A stretch of DNA of 64,000 nt, taken from contig NKJG01000002.1 in NCBI GenBank assembly GCA_002256395.1, positions 335,098 to 399,097 of the forward strand, read 5' to 3'. The stretch is from Bacteroidetes bacterium B1(2017). Its GTDB lineage: Bacteria > Bacteroidota > Bacteroidia > UKL13-3. How positions within the stretch are numbered: the first letter of the stretch is position 1; every line of letters begins with the position of its first letter. The notes beneath the pieces are model-generated. The model made no database searches. It saw only the letters and a program-made list of their open reading frames with translations, and was not told the origin of the DNA. The translations under genes and the position numbers were made by a program. This document shows positions 16,494 to 25,747 of the stretch, piece by piece.

Positions 16494-17393
16494 ATGAAAA
16501 AAAATCTCCTACTTTTTTTAGTTCTAGTATCGGTTCAAACCGCATTTGCCCAAGGCGATTCAGCCGCAGTAAAACCTAAAGAAAGGCTGTTTAAACATAA
16601 TTTTCAAGCAGGCTTTACTTTAAATCAGAGTTCTTTTAGCGACAATTGGAAAGGTGGAGGTGTGAGCAGCTTTGCCTTTGGTTGGTTTTTAAATTACAAT
16701 GCTAAACACCATACCGATAATTGGGATTTTAATAGCGATCTTCAAATGCAATTGGGGTACCAAGACAATAAGGGTGAAAAGAGAAGGAAGAATGCAGATA
16801 GGCTATTTTATGACCTAAAGGCTGGTTATATTTTAAATTCCCACTGGAACGTGTTTGGTTCTTTAAATTTTCTTTCACAATTTAAAGATGGTTTTGATTA
16901 TAAAACAAAAAGCAGCGTAGATGCTACTATGGATTCTCTTATTTCCACGTTTATGGCCCCTGCCTATATTACCACATCTGTTGGTTTAGAATATAAGCCA
17001 CTAAATTATATCTGGATGCGCTTAGGTATTGGAACACTCAGACAAACGGTTGTTTTAGACAAATCTATTTCAAATGCACAATTATATGGTTTAGAAAAAC
17101 CAGGTGACAAAATTAGGAACCAATTTGTTTTACAGTACATTTTCAACTTTGATAAAGACTTGGCCAAAAATGTAAACTTTAAAACTAGGTATATGGTAAA
17201 TTACGATTACTTCAAGAATGGTAAACCAAACGCCTTTGTGCATATACTAAATGCCAACCTTACCTTAAAGGCAACCAAGTACATAAGCACCAACTTTCAA
17301 GTGAATTTAATTAATGATTATGATCAATCGCATACCATGCAATGGTCGCAAATACTCTCCTTGGGTATGATTTATTCACTAAGTAGTAAATAA
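16494..17393 (+). CDS. DUF3078 family outer-membrane-type protein
   Basis: A signal peptide (NLLLFLVLVSVQTAFAQ) is followed by HNFQAGFTLNQSSFSDNWKGGG and the alternating aromatic pattern of a small outer-membrane beta barrel, ending in a strand-like LSLGMIYSLSSK. The NWKGGG..S...W.LNY opening is the hallmark of DUF3078, a Bacteroidota-restricted family with no assigned role. It is 27 bp downstream of the cysteine desulfurase and is closed by the long hairpin at 17412. Confidence 0.85.
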   Translation: MKKNLLLFLVLVSVQTAFAQGDSAAVKPKERLFKHNFQAGFTLNQSSFSDNWKGGGVSSFAFGWFLNYNAKHHTDNWDFNSDLQMQLGYQDNKGEKRRKNADRLFYDLKAGYILNSHWNVFGSLNFLSQFKDGFDYKTKSSVDATMDSLISTFMAPAYITTSVGLEYKPLNYIWMRLGIGTLRQTVVLDKSISNAQLYGLEKPGDKIRNQFVLQYIFNFDKDLAKNVNFKTRYMVNYDYFKNGKPNAFVHILNANLTLKATKYISTNFQVNLINDYDQSHTMQWSQILSLGMIYSLSSK

Positions 17394-17411
17394 TGTGAAG
17401 AAACAATTTTT

Positions 17412-17460
17412 AAAAAAGCCTGTTTAATCTTTTACTTGCAAAGATTAAGCAGGCTTTTTT
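17412..17460 (+). terminator. 21-bp hairpin terminator abutting the next start codon
   Basis: AAAAAAGCCTG..TTAATCTTT and its complement form a continuous 21-bp stem with a single T-G wobble and a 7-nt loop (TACTTGC), ending in six T. The A and T tracts make it a good bidirectional-type terminator. The last T (17460) directly precedes the ATG of the adenosyltransferase gene. Confidence 0.9.
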
Positions 17461-18015
17461 ATGTCATTTAAAATCTACACAAAAACAGGCGATAAGGGCG
17501 AAACCTCATTAATAGGTGGCGTAAGAGTATTAAAATCTCATATGAGAATAGAATCTTATGGTACTATTGATGAACTCAACTCCTATTTAGGAATTATAAA
17601 AGACCTTAGTACTGACCAACACAGGCAGGAACTTTTATACGAAATTCAAGATCGATTATTTACCATAGGTTCGGTTTTGGCAAGTGATCCAGAAAAATCG
17701 AAAATGAAAATTCCAGATTTGCATGATGAGGATATTGCTCTTTTGGAAAAAGAAATAGACAAAATGAATGAAACTCTTCCAGAGTTGAAGAGCTTTATTT
17801 TACCTGGCGGAAATTTGGTTGCCTCGCATTGCCATGTTGCACGCTGTATTTGCCGCAGGGCCGAACGAATGGTTGTATTACTTCAATCAAGTTCAGCAGT
17901 GCCAGATATGATTGTAATTTACCTGAATAGACTTAGCGATTACCTATTTGTACTGTCGAGACAAATTGTATTTGAAAATAAGGGTGAAGAAGTTGCTTGG
18001 CGACCAAGAATTTAA
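17461..18015 (+). CDS. cob(I)alamin adenosyltransferase, PduO type
   Basis: A 184-residue ATR of the PduO/MMAB family. The ATP-binding TKTGDKGETSLIGG begins at residue 7, GTIDELNSYLG follows, and the CICRRAERMV segment and NRLSDYLFVL C-terminus are all in place. It transfers the adenosyl group of ATP to cob(I)alamin to make coenzyme B12. The start is fixed because the ATP motif is at the extreme N-terminus, yet the ATG follows the terminator hairpin without any spacer. No other B12 gene is near. Its stop codon overlaps, on the opposite strand, that of the HU-SPOR gene (TTAA at 18012-18015). Confidence 0.92.
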   Translation: MSFKIYTKTGDKGETSLIGGVRVLKSHMRIESYGTIDELNSYLGIIKDLSTDQHRQELLYEIQDRLFTIGSVLASDPEKSKMKIPDLHDEDIALLEKEIDKMNETLPELKSFILPGGNLVASHCHVARCICRRAERMVVLLQSSSAVPDMIVIYLNRLSDYLFVLSRQIVFENKGEEVAWRPRI

Positions 18016-19298
18016 AAAGCACAATACACCCAAATGGAAGGGTTATTTGCTTGTTTCTTTTCTAATAAATTTAATGCCTGATTTAAATTTGGGCTTTTTT
18101 GAAAGGCAACTAAATAATAAGGATAGGTGCTTGGCTTAAAAACCACGGCACTTGTATCACCTTTCTTCGCTAACTTGTCTTTAAGGCGAGTGGCATTGCC
18201 TTCATTTTTGAATGCCCCTGCTACCACATAAAATCCTTTTTCTATTCCGTTTTCTTTGGCATCCACATTAACCATGTTAGGAGCACCGTATACAGGTTCG
18301 TTTACAACTGCTTCGCTTGGGCTTTGAATGCTTGGCTCTTCTTTTACTTCTGAAGCAACGGGTGTTTCAATAATTGGTGTGGAAGCAATAGGCTCAATTA
18401 CTGCAGCCTCTGGAATAGTGTATAAGCTACTATCAAAATCAAAGTAGGCTCTAGAAAATGCAAGGTTAATATGAGAAGCAATGCTATCGTTTGTTACTGG
18501 CTGAACCAAAGCAGCTTCTACTGCTGGTTTAGACGTTTCTACTATTGGAGCAATACTCGGGGTTTCGGTCTTTTGAGTATCTAATATTTGGGCTGAATTT
18601 CCCAAAATATTCATTTGAGAAATTTGTTGTTTTAATTGTTCAACTGGCCCCTTAAACAAGAAGAAACCTAAGTTTATTAATAGAATAAGAGTTAAAACAG
18701 TAGCAACATAAGGGAAAATCTTGGACGACTTTTGTGGCTTTTGGCTCTCTGCTATTTTAGCATTATCCAAGAGTACTTTTAGTTCCTTTAGGGCGCTTTC
18801 ACGCATTTGAGTAAGTTCTTCGTCCTCGGCACTTTCCTCCCTATCCACAATAATACGTTTGGTTTTAAGCAAATTTGCAGCAAAATGAATGGGCTTTAAA
18901 CCAAAGGTTGAATCATTGAAACCATTGGCTAGGTTCGACTCAAAATTGAGTTCACCCATAACATTGTATCTAAAGGCCCCAAAATTATCGATTTCGAGCT
19001 TTTGAACATTTTTGACATTTTCCTCAAATGCCGCCACAAACTCGCTTAACTTATCAACAATTTGATTTTGCTCTAAAGTTAAACTATCACTAAGAAATTG
19101 AAGAAATTGTTCGCTAGTTTCAAATTCTCCCGTCTGAAAATAGATTTTACGGAAGGCAGGGATGATTTTTTTAGCTATTGGATCAACATTGAACTCATGA
19201 ACTTGGGCAGCAAACCTACCAATACCAGCAATACATAACTCGTTATGCTTGTGAAGGTAATGACCCACTAATTGCCATATTTGTTTTTCTTGGTTCAA
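18012..19298 (-). CDS. HU-like domain and SPOR domain membrane protein
   Basis: The 428-residue protein has three parts. Residues 1-120 match the pair of HU-like (CCDC81-type prokaryotic HU) domains, with LCIAGIGRFAAQ and EIDNFGAFRYN. A single transmembrane segment follows at about 199-220 (YVATVLTLILLINLGFFLF). After a Pro/Glu/Val-rich linker of about 120 residues, a SPOR domain occupies about 350-428 (GFYVVAGAFKNEGNATRLKDKL, PYYLVAF). SPOR domains bind denuded septal peptidoglycan. The topology puts the HU-like part in the cytoplasm and SPOR in the periplasm. A link between DNA or nucleoid and the division site is possible but unproven. Confidence 0.85.
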   Translation of the reverse strand: MNQEKQIWQLVGHYLHKHNELCIAGIGRFAAQVHEFNVDPIAKKIIPAFRKIYFQTGEFETSEQFLQFLSDSLTLEQNQIVDKLSEFVAAFEENVKNVQKLEIDNFGAFRYNVMGELNFESNLANGFNDSTFGLKPIHFAANLLKTKRIIVDREESAEDEELTQMRESALKELKVLLDNAKIAESQKPQKSSKIFPYVATVLTLILLINLGFFLFKGPVEQLKQQISQMNILGNSAQILDTQKTETPSIAPIVETSKPAVEAALVQPVTNDSIASHINLAFSRAYFDFDSSLYTIPEAAVIEPIASTPIIETPVASEVKEEPSIQSPSEAVVNEPVYGAPNMVNVDAKENGIEKGFYVVAGAFKNEGNATRLKDKLAKKGDTSAVVFKPSTYPYYLVAFQKSPNLNQALNLLEKKQANNPSIWVYCAF

Positions 19299-19508
19299 GT
19301 ATTCGTCTAGTTTATCTTACACAAATTAAGAAAATGTGAATTAAGCTATTTCCACAAGCTTTCCACATTAATGGAAAGGGATGTGCATAAGCCTAATTAT
19401 TCCAGAAATGTCATAGTTCGGCAAAGAATGTCTAGGAATTGGTAAAAACCATTTATTGGTTTAATTTGCTGTAAATTTCGACAAATAAATTCGGAATACA
19501 GCACGCAT

Positions 19509-21077
19509 ATGAAAATAAAATTACTCTCAGTATTTGTTCTACTAAGTAGCGTTTCAATGGCACAAATAAGCATTTTAAATGCCGATATGCCACAAGCTAA
19601 TGACAACCTAAGGTATAGCACCACTGCTAGTACGTTTGATTATACTTCTACAGGAGCTAATTACACCTGGGATTTTTCTAGCATAAAGGTTCAAAACCAG
19701 GATGTTCAGAAATATTTTTCACCCCTTCAAACACCCTATTTATTGCAGTTTTTAAGTAATGCATCCTATGGCATTCCACAATCAAACCAAGGGTTAGGTC
19801 CAATTGGAGGTGTTGCATCTAATGTATATATGTTCTATAAAACTAGCTCTGCTGCACAAATTATTGTTGGCAGAGGTGCTACCATTCAGAGTTTACCTTT
19901 AGGCATTGTATACGCTCCAAAAGATACTGTTTTTAAATATCCATTAACCTTTGGTAGTACCTACTCTGGTTCGTTTTCTGGGGAGCAAAGTTTGGCAACC
20001 TTGGGAACTCTAAAACAAGCTGGAACAAGATCTACCACTGTAGATGGCTGGGGGAAAATTACAACACCTTATGGTACATTTGACTGTATTCGTGTTAAAT
20101 CTATAGTAGATGAAACAGATTCCATAATTTTCAATGGTTTTGGAATTCCACTTCCAAATAGCAAAATTGAATACACTTGGCTTGCAAAAACAGAGAAATA
20201 TCCAATTATGGAAGTGGTTGTAAATAGCCTAACAAGTGCTGTTACAAGTATTAAATACAAAGATATTTATCGCCCAGAAGCATACGTAAACAATGCAAAC
20301 TTTAGCGCGAATAAGGTTGGAGGTAAAATTGGTGATACCATTACCTTAAGCAATAAATCATTCGGAATTCCTAAAACATTTAATTGGACAATTACACCTG
20401 GAACCTATGTATTTGCAGCAGGTTCTAGTGCAACAAGTGAAAACCCAAAGGTTATTTTTACAGCTACTGGAAAATACAGTGTAAAACTCAGTTTAACCTA
20501 TGAAGGTGCCGCCGATGATACCTTAAGAACTGATTATATTACTATTTCCGAACCTGTAGTAGCAAAATTTGCCTGCAGCAATGTAATGCCAGCCATTAAT
20601 GAAACAGTATATTTTACTGATTCAAGCACCGGAAACCCAACAAGTTGGAAATGGGCTATTACACCTACAACTGGTGTAATTTATTTATCTGGAAACATCG
20701 CCCAGAATATTCAGGTACAATTTACCCAAAAAGGAAATTACTCGGTACAATTAACAGCTACAAATGCCTCTGGAAATAACATCGTAAAGAAAGATAACTA
20801 TATTCAGGTATGGCCAACATCCATCAAACCAGTTGAACCTGTAGCTTTAGCAAAGTTTTTCCCAAATCCTGCAAAGAATTTTGTGAGCGTAGAATTATCT
20901 CAATCAGGCATCGCGGAACTTACCATTTACAATATTTTGGGTCAGACAGTTTTGCACAAAACCCTTGAAAATACAAGTCAAAACCAAATCAATACCGAAG
21001 ATTTGCCTAGAGGAATGTATGTGATTGAGATTAAACAAAACAAGCAAAAATTAAGCGAGCGTTTAATCTTAGAGTAA
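19509..21077 (+). CDS. secreted PKD-domain protein with T9SS type A sorting domain
   Basis: A signal peptide (LLSVFVLLSSVSMAQ) opens a 522-residue protein. The N-terminal 270 residues are a beta-rich domain I do not recognise. Two PKD-like domains follow (about 285-345 and 350-430; FNWTITPG..., WKWAITPTTG...). The last 75 residues are a Por-secretion (type A) C-terminal domain: FFPNPAKNFVSVEL, LTIYNILGQTVL, LPRGMYVIEI, ERLILE. The protein should cross the outer membrane by the type IX system and be anchored or released at the surface. Substrate or partner unknown. A small ATGTGG/CCACAT hairpin lies after the stop codon. Confidence 0.85.
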   Translation: MKIKLLSVFVLLSSVSMAQISILNADMPQANDNLRYSTTASTFDYTSTGANYTWDFSSIKVQNQDVQKYFSPLQTPYLLQFLSNASYGIPQSNQGLGPIGGVASNVYMFYKTSSAAQIIVGRGATIQSLPLGIVYAPKDTVFKYPLTFGSTYSGSFSGEQSLATLGTLKQAGTRSTTVDGWGKITTPYGTFDCIRVKSIVDETDSIIFNGFGIPLPNSKIEYTWLAKTEKYPIMEVVVNSLTSAVTSIKYKDIYRPEAYVNNANFSANKVGGKIGDTITLSNKSFGIPKTFNWTITPGTYVFAAGSSATSENPKVIFTATGKYSVKLSLTYEGAADDTLRTDYITISEPVVAKFACSNVMPAINETVYFTDSSTGNPTSWKWAITPTTGVIYLSGNIAQNIQVQFTQKGNYSVQLTATNASGNNIVKKDNYIQVWPTSIKPVEPVALAKFFPNPAKNFVSVELSQSGIAELTIYNILGQTVLHKTLENTSQNQINTEDLPRGMYVIEIKQNKQKLSERLILE

Positions 21078-21089
21078 ATCTTAAATTAG

Positions 21090-21105
21090 ATGTGGAAAAC
21101 CACAT
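21090..21105. other. short stem-loop between T9SS cargo gene and recN
   Basis: ATGTGG-AAAA-CCACAT forms a perfect 6-bp hairpin. It lacks a T run, so it is not a convincing terminator. TGTGGAAAA resembles a DnaA box, but only one is present. Confidence 0.4.
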
Positions 21106-21135
21106 ATACCTAAACCTTATATTCGCTCCTGAAAA

Positions 21136-22806
21136 ATGCTAAGGAGTTTAAAAATTCGAAATTACGCCATCATTAGGCAGAGTGAAATCCATTTTCACAA
21201 GGGACTAAGTATCATTACTGGCGAAACTGGGGCTGGAAAATCAATCCTGATGGGTGCTTTGGGCTTAATCTTAGGAGAAAGAGCCGACTCAAAAGTTATT
21301 CTAGAGGGGGCCGATAAATGTATTGTGGAGGCTCAATTTGAGATTGAATCCTATCATCTTACTGAGTTTTTTGAGCAAAACGAATTAGACTATGAACCGC
21401 TTTGCATTATACGGAGAGAGTTAAATTCTGCCGGAAAATCTAGGGCCTTCATAAACGATACACCCGTAAACTTACCTATTCTAAAAGAGTTAGGGCTGAA
21501 CCTAGTAGATATTGTTTCGCAGCATGAAACTCTGGAATTGAATGAGAGTAAATTCCAATTAGAAGTACTTGATTTAATTGCCAAAACTCAGGTAGAAAAA
21601 TCCAATTACTTAGCTGCATTTAAAGAGTTTGGAGCTCTAAAAAGAAAACTTCAGTCACTTAAAGAACAAGAAGCTCAATCAAAAAAAGATGAGGACTATC
21701 TTAAGTTTGTTTTAAACGAATTAATTGAACTGAATCCAAAAATTGGTGAGCAAGAGGAATTAGAAAAAAAACTGGATGAATTAAGTCATGCCGAAACCAT
21801 ACAACAAGCTTCCTTGCAAGCTAGCAACATGCTTGATGGAAGCGAAAATGCTGTGGTTGATATATTAAGGGAGCTAAAAAATAGTTTATCTACAGCAGCA
21901 AAACACCAAGAGACGGTAAAAAGTCTTTTACCAAGAATTGAAGGTAATTTGCTCGATTTAAAGGATATTTCTATGGAGCTGTTGGCCATATCAGATAAAA
22001 CACTTTCTGATCCTAAACTTTTGGCACATATTGAGGAACGCTTACAATTAATTTATTCTCTGCTAAAGAAACATAGGGTTCAAACCTTGGAAGAATTACT
22101 TACCTTAAAAGAAGAATTTGACCAACGTTTACAATCTTTAGGCTCTTTAGAAAACGAAATTGAGAAGACCTTAATGGACTTGGAAAAAGCTGAAAAAGTA
22201 TTACTGGATGCTGGTTTAGGCTTAAGAGATAAAAGAAAATCGAGTCTTTCTGAAATCAATACTAAGGTAAATGAACTCCTGGTTCAGGTTGCCATGCCTA
22301 ATGCCATTTTTGATATTCAATTTGTAGAATTAGCCTTTGAAAAAGCTAATGCGGATGGAATGGATGAAATAACCTTTTTATTCTCTGCAAATAAAGGGTT
22401 TAGTGCACAACCTATCAATAAAGTTGCAAGTGGCGGAGAGTTAAGTCGATTAATGCTTTGCATAAAATCATTAATTGCCGATCAAGTGAAATTGCCATCC
22501 GTAGTATTTGATGAAATAGACTCGGGAATTTCGGGTGAAGCTGCACAAAAGGTGGCAGCAGTTATGCGCAAACACGCAAGTTCGCATCAGGTTATTGCCA
22601 TTTCACACTTACCTCAAATTGCTGGAAAAGCCGACCAACATTTGTATGTATACAAAAGCAATGAAGGCGAGCAAACTCAAACTGCCATTAGAGCTTTGAA
22701 TAAAGAAGAACGAGTTTTAGAAATAGCCAGGATGCTAAGTGGTGAAAACCCTTCGGAAAAGGTACTTGCAGCCGCTAAAGAACTCATTGGGAATTTAGGA
22801 AATTAA
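21136..22806 (+). CDS. recN: DNA repair protein RecN
   Basis: At 556 residues this is full length for RecN, an SMC-like ATPase acting in double-strand break repair. The N-terminus has LKIRNYAII and Walker A (GETGAGKS, residues 29-36). The middle (about 155-365) is a Lys/Glu/Leu-rich coiled coil. The C-terminus has the ABC signature VASGGELSRLMLCIKS and Walker B SVVFDEIDSGISG, then the AISHLPQIA switch. It begins 58 bp after the T9SS cargo gene and is followed 20 bp later by the DUF4290 gene, with which it is probably transcribed. Confidence 0.96.
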   Translation: MLRSLKIRNYAIIRQSEIHFHKGLSIITGETGAGKSILMGALGLILGERADSKVILEGADKCIVEAQFEIESYHLTEFFEQNELDYEPLCIIRRELNSAGKSRAFINDTPVNLPILKELGLNLVDIVSQHETLELNESKFQLEVLDLIAKTQVEKSNYLAAFKEFGALKRKLQSLKEQEAQSKKDEDYLKFVLNELIELNPKIGEQEELEKKLDELSHAETIQQASLQASNMLDGSENAVVDILRELKNSLSTAAKHQETVKSLLPRIEGNLLDLKDISMELLAISDKTLSDPKLLAHIEERLQLIYSLLKKHRVQTLEELLTLKEEFDQRLQSLGSLENEIEKTLMDLEKAEKVLLDAGLGLRDKRKSSLSEINTKVNELLVQVAMPNAIFDIQFVELAFEKANADGMDEITFLFSANKGFSAQPINKVASGGELSRLMLCIKSLIADQVKLPSVVFDEIDSGISGEAAQKVAAVMRKHASSHQVIAISHLPQIAGKADQHLYVYKSNEGEQTQTAIRALNKEERVLEIARMLSGENPSEKVLAAAKELIGNLGN

Positions 22807-22826
22807 CCTATCTTGCAACACAACAC

Positions 22827-23507
22827 ATGACTGTAAGTTTAGAATATAACACCGAAAGAGGCAAATTACTAATTTCGGAATACGGACGCATCATACAGAA
22901 AATGGTGCAAGTGGCAGTAGAAGAGCCTGTTCGCGAGCGTCGCCAAATTATTGCAAATGAAATCATAAAGCTAATGGGGCAATTAAACCCTCATTTAAGG
23001 GATGTGGTTGACTATAAGCATAAATTATGGGATCACTTATTTGTAATGAGCGATTTTAAATTAGACGTTGATTCGCCCTACCCTATTCCAACTGCAGAAA
23101 CCATTAAGGCTAAGCCCGATCCATTAACCTATCCTCAAAGCAGAATTAAATTTAGATTCTATGGCAAAATTGTGCCTAAGATGATTGAAAAAATCTCTGA
23201 ATTTGAAGAAGGTCCAACTCGTACTTCTTATATCAATGCTATTGGTTCGTTTATGAAAATGAGTTCTAAAGCTTGGAACTTAGAAATGCTAAACGATGAT
23301 GAGGTTATGGCGCATTTGGAGAGCTTAAGTCAGGGTAAAATTAGCATAAGCGAAAGCGATGATTTGCAATTTAAAAACATGCAACAACGCAAGGTTACTG
23401 CCATTGGAGAAGATAAATACTCAAATGGAGGCAACCATAGAAATAACCAAAACAGAAATAAGTTCAATAAAAACCGCAATTTCAAGAACTTTAAAAAGAG
23501 ACCTTAG
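22827..23507 (+). CDS. DUF4290 family protein
   Basis: The 226-residue product matches the Bacteroidota family DUF4290: LEYNTERGKLLISEYGR at the start, then MGQLNPHLRDV, HKLWDHLFVMS and SPYPIP. The function is unknown. The last 35 residues are a low-complexity tail of Asn, Arg, Lys and Phe (NRNKFNKNRNFKNFKK), which looks disordered and nucleic-acid binding. It sits between recN and moaA with short spacers of 20 and 23 bp. Confidence 0.85.
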   Translation: MTVSLEYNTERGKLLISEYGRIIQKMVQVAVEEPVRERRQIIANEIIKLMGQLNPHLRDVVDYKHKLWDHLFVMSDFKLDVDSPYPIPTAETIKAKPDPLTYPQSRIKFRFYGKIVPKMIEKISEFEEGPTRTSYINAIGSFMKMSSKAWNLEMLNDDEVMAHLESLSQGKISISESDDLQFKNMQQRKVTAIGEDKYSNGGNHRNNQNRNKFNKNRNFKNFKKRP

Positions 23508-23530
23508 TTTTCTTTTTCTTACTACCATAC

Positions 23531-24511
23531 ATGCTTAGGGATTCCTACAACAGAGCACATACGTATTTGCGAATCTCGCTTACCGATCAATGCAATTTTA
23601 GGTGTGTATATTGTATGCCAAATGAGCATATGAAATTTATGCCTGCTGGGCATTTAATGAACGCCAAAGAAATCTTAGAAATTGCCTCTCTTTTTGTAAA
23701 ACAAGGTATCACCAAAATTAGACTTACCGGTGGAGAGCCATTGGTAAGAAAGGATTTCAAAGAGATTATTGAAGGCTTATCAACCTTACCTGTTGAACTT
23801 ACACTAACCTCAAATGGAGTGCTAATTGAGGAGCATTTAGAAACTTTAAAAAAGGCAAATATTCGTTCCATAAACATCAGTTTAGATACTTTACAAGCAG
23901 ACAAATTTGCACGTATTACACAACGGAATTTGTTTGAAAAGGTGTATAAAAACATAGTGTTATTAGTTGAAAACGATTTTCATGTAAAGGTAAATAGTGT
24001 TCTTATTAAAGGGCAAAATGAGAATGAGATTAATGATTTTATTCTTCTAGGTAAAGATTTACCCATTCATATTCGCTTTATTGAATTTATGCCATTTACT
24101 GGCAACCATTGGGATCAAAGCCAAGTTATTACCCATCATCAAATTCTAGAGCAAATAGGTTCAGTATATAGCTACCAAAAGCTTGAGGATGCCAAACATG
24201 ATACGGCAAAAAAGTATAAAATAACCGACTTTAAAGGAAGCTTTGCCATTATTACCACCATGAGTGAGCCTTTTTGTGGCGATTGCAACAGGCTTAGACT
24301 TACAGCTGATGGTAAACTAAAAAATTGTTTGTTCTCTGCCGAAGAATCTGATTTATTAAGCACCTTAAGAGAAGGAAAAGATATTCTTCCAATAATTACT
24401 CAAACCGTTTTAGGGAAAAAATTTAGTCAAGGTGGTCAATTTGCGCCGAGTTTTGAAGAAACAGACCCTGAAAAATTGGTCAATAGAAGTATGATAAATA
24501 TTGGTGGTTAA
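23531..24511 (+). CDS. moaA: GTP 3',8-cyclase MoaA
   Basis: A complete 326-residue radical-SAM enzyme. The N-terminal cluster motif is C21-x3-C25-x2-C28 (DQCNFRCVYCMP), and a KIRLTGGEPLVRKDF SAM-binding segment follows. The C-terminal second [4Fe-4S] site is in CGDCNRLRLTADGKLKNCLF. The protein ends in the conserved Gly-Gly tail (NIGG) required for activity in characterised MoaA. It converts GTP to 3',8-cyclo-GTP, the first step of Moco synthesis. It opens the Moco locus. Confidence 0.97.
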   Translation: MLRDSYNRAHTYLRISLTDQCNFRCVYCMPNEHMKFMPAGHLMNAKEILEIASLFVKQGITKIRLTGGEPLVRKDFKEIIEGLSTLPVELTLTSNGVLIEEHLETLKKANIRSINISLDTLQADKFARITQRNLFEKVYKNIVLLVENDFHVKVNSVLIKGQNENEINDFILLGKDLPIHIRFIEFMPFTGNHWDQSQVITHHQILEQIGSVYSYQKLEDAKHDTAKKYKITDFKGSFAIITTMSEPFCGDCNRLRLTADGKLKNCLFSAEESDLLSTLREGKDILPIITQTVLGKKFSQGGQFAPSFEETDPEKLVNRSMINIGG

Positions 24512-24537
24512 AGATTAAATTGAACCAAATTTCAATT

Positions 24538-25734
24538 ATGATATCTGTAAAAGAAGCTAAGGAATTAATACACCTTCATACTCATAAATTACAACCCAAA
24601 TTAGTTTCATTAGACCAAGCATTTGGAAAACATTTAGCTCAAGATATTCTAGCACCTATAAGTTCACCTCCATTTGATCAATCGGCAATGGACGGCTATG
24701 CCTTTTGTTGGAATCAAACAAATAGAAGTGAGCCAATTGAAATTAGCTCCGTGTCGCAAACCGGGCAAACCCATGCTATTAGCCTTAAACCAGGTACTGC
24801 AAGCAGAATTTATACTGGGGCGCCTGTTCCCAATGGTGCCGACACGATTATAATTCAAGAGCATGTAAAAGTTGTGGATTCAACTATTACCATCCATGAT
24901 TTAAAAATTAGTGAAGGAGCAAATATTAGGAAAAAGGGTTCTCAAATTGAACTTGGCGAAATTGCCGTTAAGGCAGGCACAAAATTAAACGCAGGCGTAA
25001 TTGGTTATATAGCTGGCTTAGGAATAAATGAGCTAAGTATTTATCCTGAACCAAAGATTGGAATAATAATTACAGGTAAAGAATTAGTAGCAAGTGGTGC
25101 ACATTTGGATCACGGTCAAGTATATGAAAGCAATTCTATTTTGCTTGAAGCGGCATTAGTTGAAGGAAATATTAGGCCTTATTTAGTGCGCATTTGCGAT
25201 GATATTGAAGAAGAAATTTCGAATGCTATTAAAGAGGCCCTTGATTGCTGCGACATGGTTTTAGTAACGGGTGGGATTTCTGTTGGCGATTTCGACTTTG
25301 TAGCCAAAGCGTTTCATAATAATGAGGTTGAAACCCTCTTTCATAAAATTAAACAAAAGCCGGGAAAGCCTTTGTATTATGGTAAAAAGGAAGACAAAAT
25401 GGTATTTGGTTTGCCAGGTAATCCCTCCTCAGTAGCATCTTGCTTTTACCATTATGTTGTTCCTTGCATTAGAAAAATGATGGGTTTTGAATTTGGTTCA
25501 GAAAATAAACAATACCTGCCCTTGGGAGCAGAAACATTTAAGAAAGCAGGACTTACCACCTTTTTAAAAGGCAGAAGTGAAAATGGCTTCGTGTATATTT
25601 GTGAAGGACAGGAATCATATAAATTAAGTGCTTTTACCCAGGCCAATTGCTTTGTTGTTTTAGAAGAAGAAGAAGCAGATTTTAAAGAAGGTAAATTGGT
25701 AGAAGTTCATCCATTTCAAGACTTTTGGGCCTAA
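24538..25734 (+). CDS. moeA: molybdopterin molybdotransferase MoeA
   Basis: From the ATG at 24538 the product has 398 residues; a TTG at 24520 would add six. Visible MoeA blocks are SVKEAKELI, SPPFDQSAMDGYAF, the RIYTGAPVPNGADTIIIQE segment, IIITGKELV, LVTGGISVGDFDF, and KPGKPLYYG..GLPGNPSSV. The enzyme inserts molybdate into adenylated molybdopterin. It lies 26 bp after moaA. Confidence 0.96.
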   Translation: MISVKEAKELIHLHTHKLQPKLVSLDQAFGKHLAQDILAPISSPPFDQSAMDGYAFCWNQTNRSEPIEISSVSQTGQTHAISLKPGTASRIYTGAPVPNGADTIIIQEHVKVVDSTITIHDLKISEGANIRKKGSQIELGEIAVKAGTKLNAGVIGYIAGLGINELSIYPEPKIGIIITGKELVASGAHLDHGQVYESNSILLEAALVEGNIRPYLVRICDDIEEEISNAIKEALDCCDMVLVTGGISVGDFDFVAKAFHNNEVETLFHKIKQKPGKPLYYGKKEDKMVFGLPGNPSSVASCFYHYVVPCIRKMMGFEFGSENKQYLPLGAETFKKAGLTTFLKGRSENGFVYICEGQESYKLSAFTQANCFVVLEEEEADFKEGKLVEVHPFQDFWA

Positions 25735-25747
25735 TTACTATTCAGAA

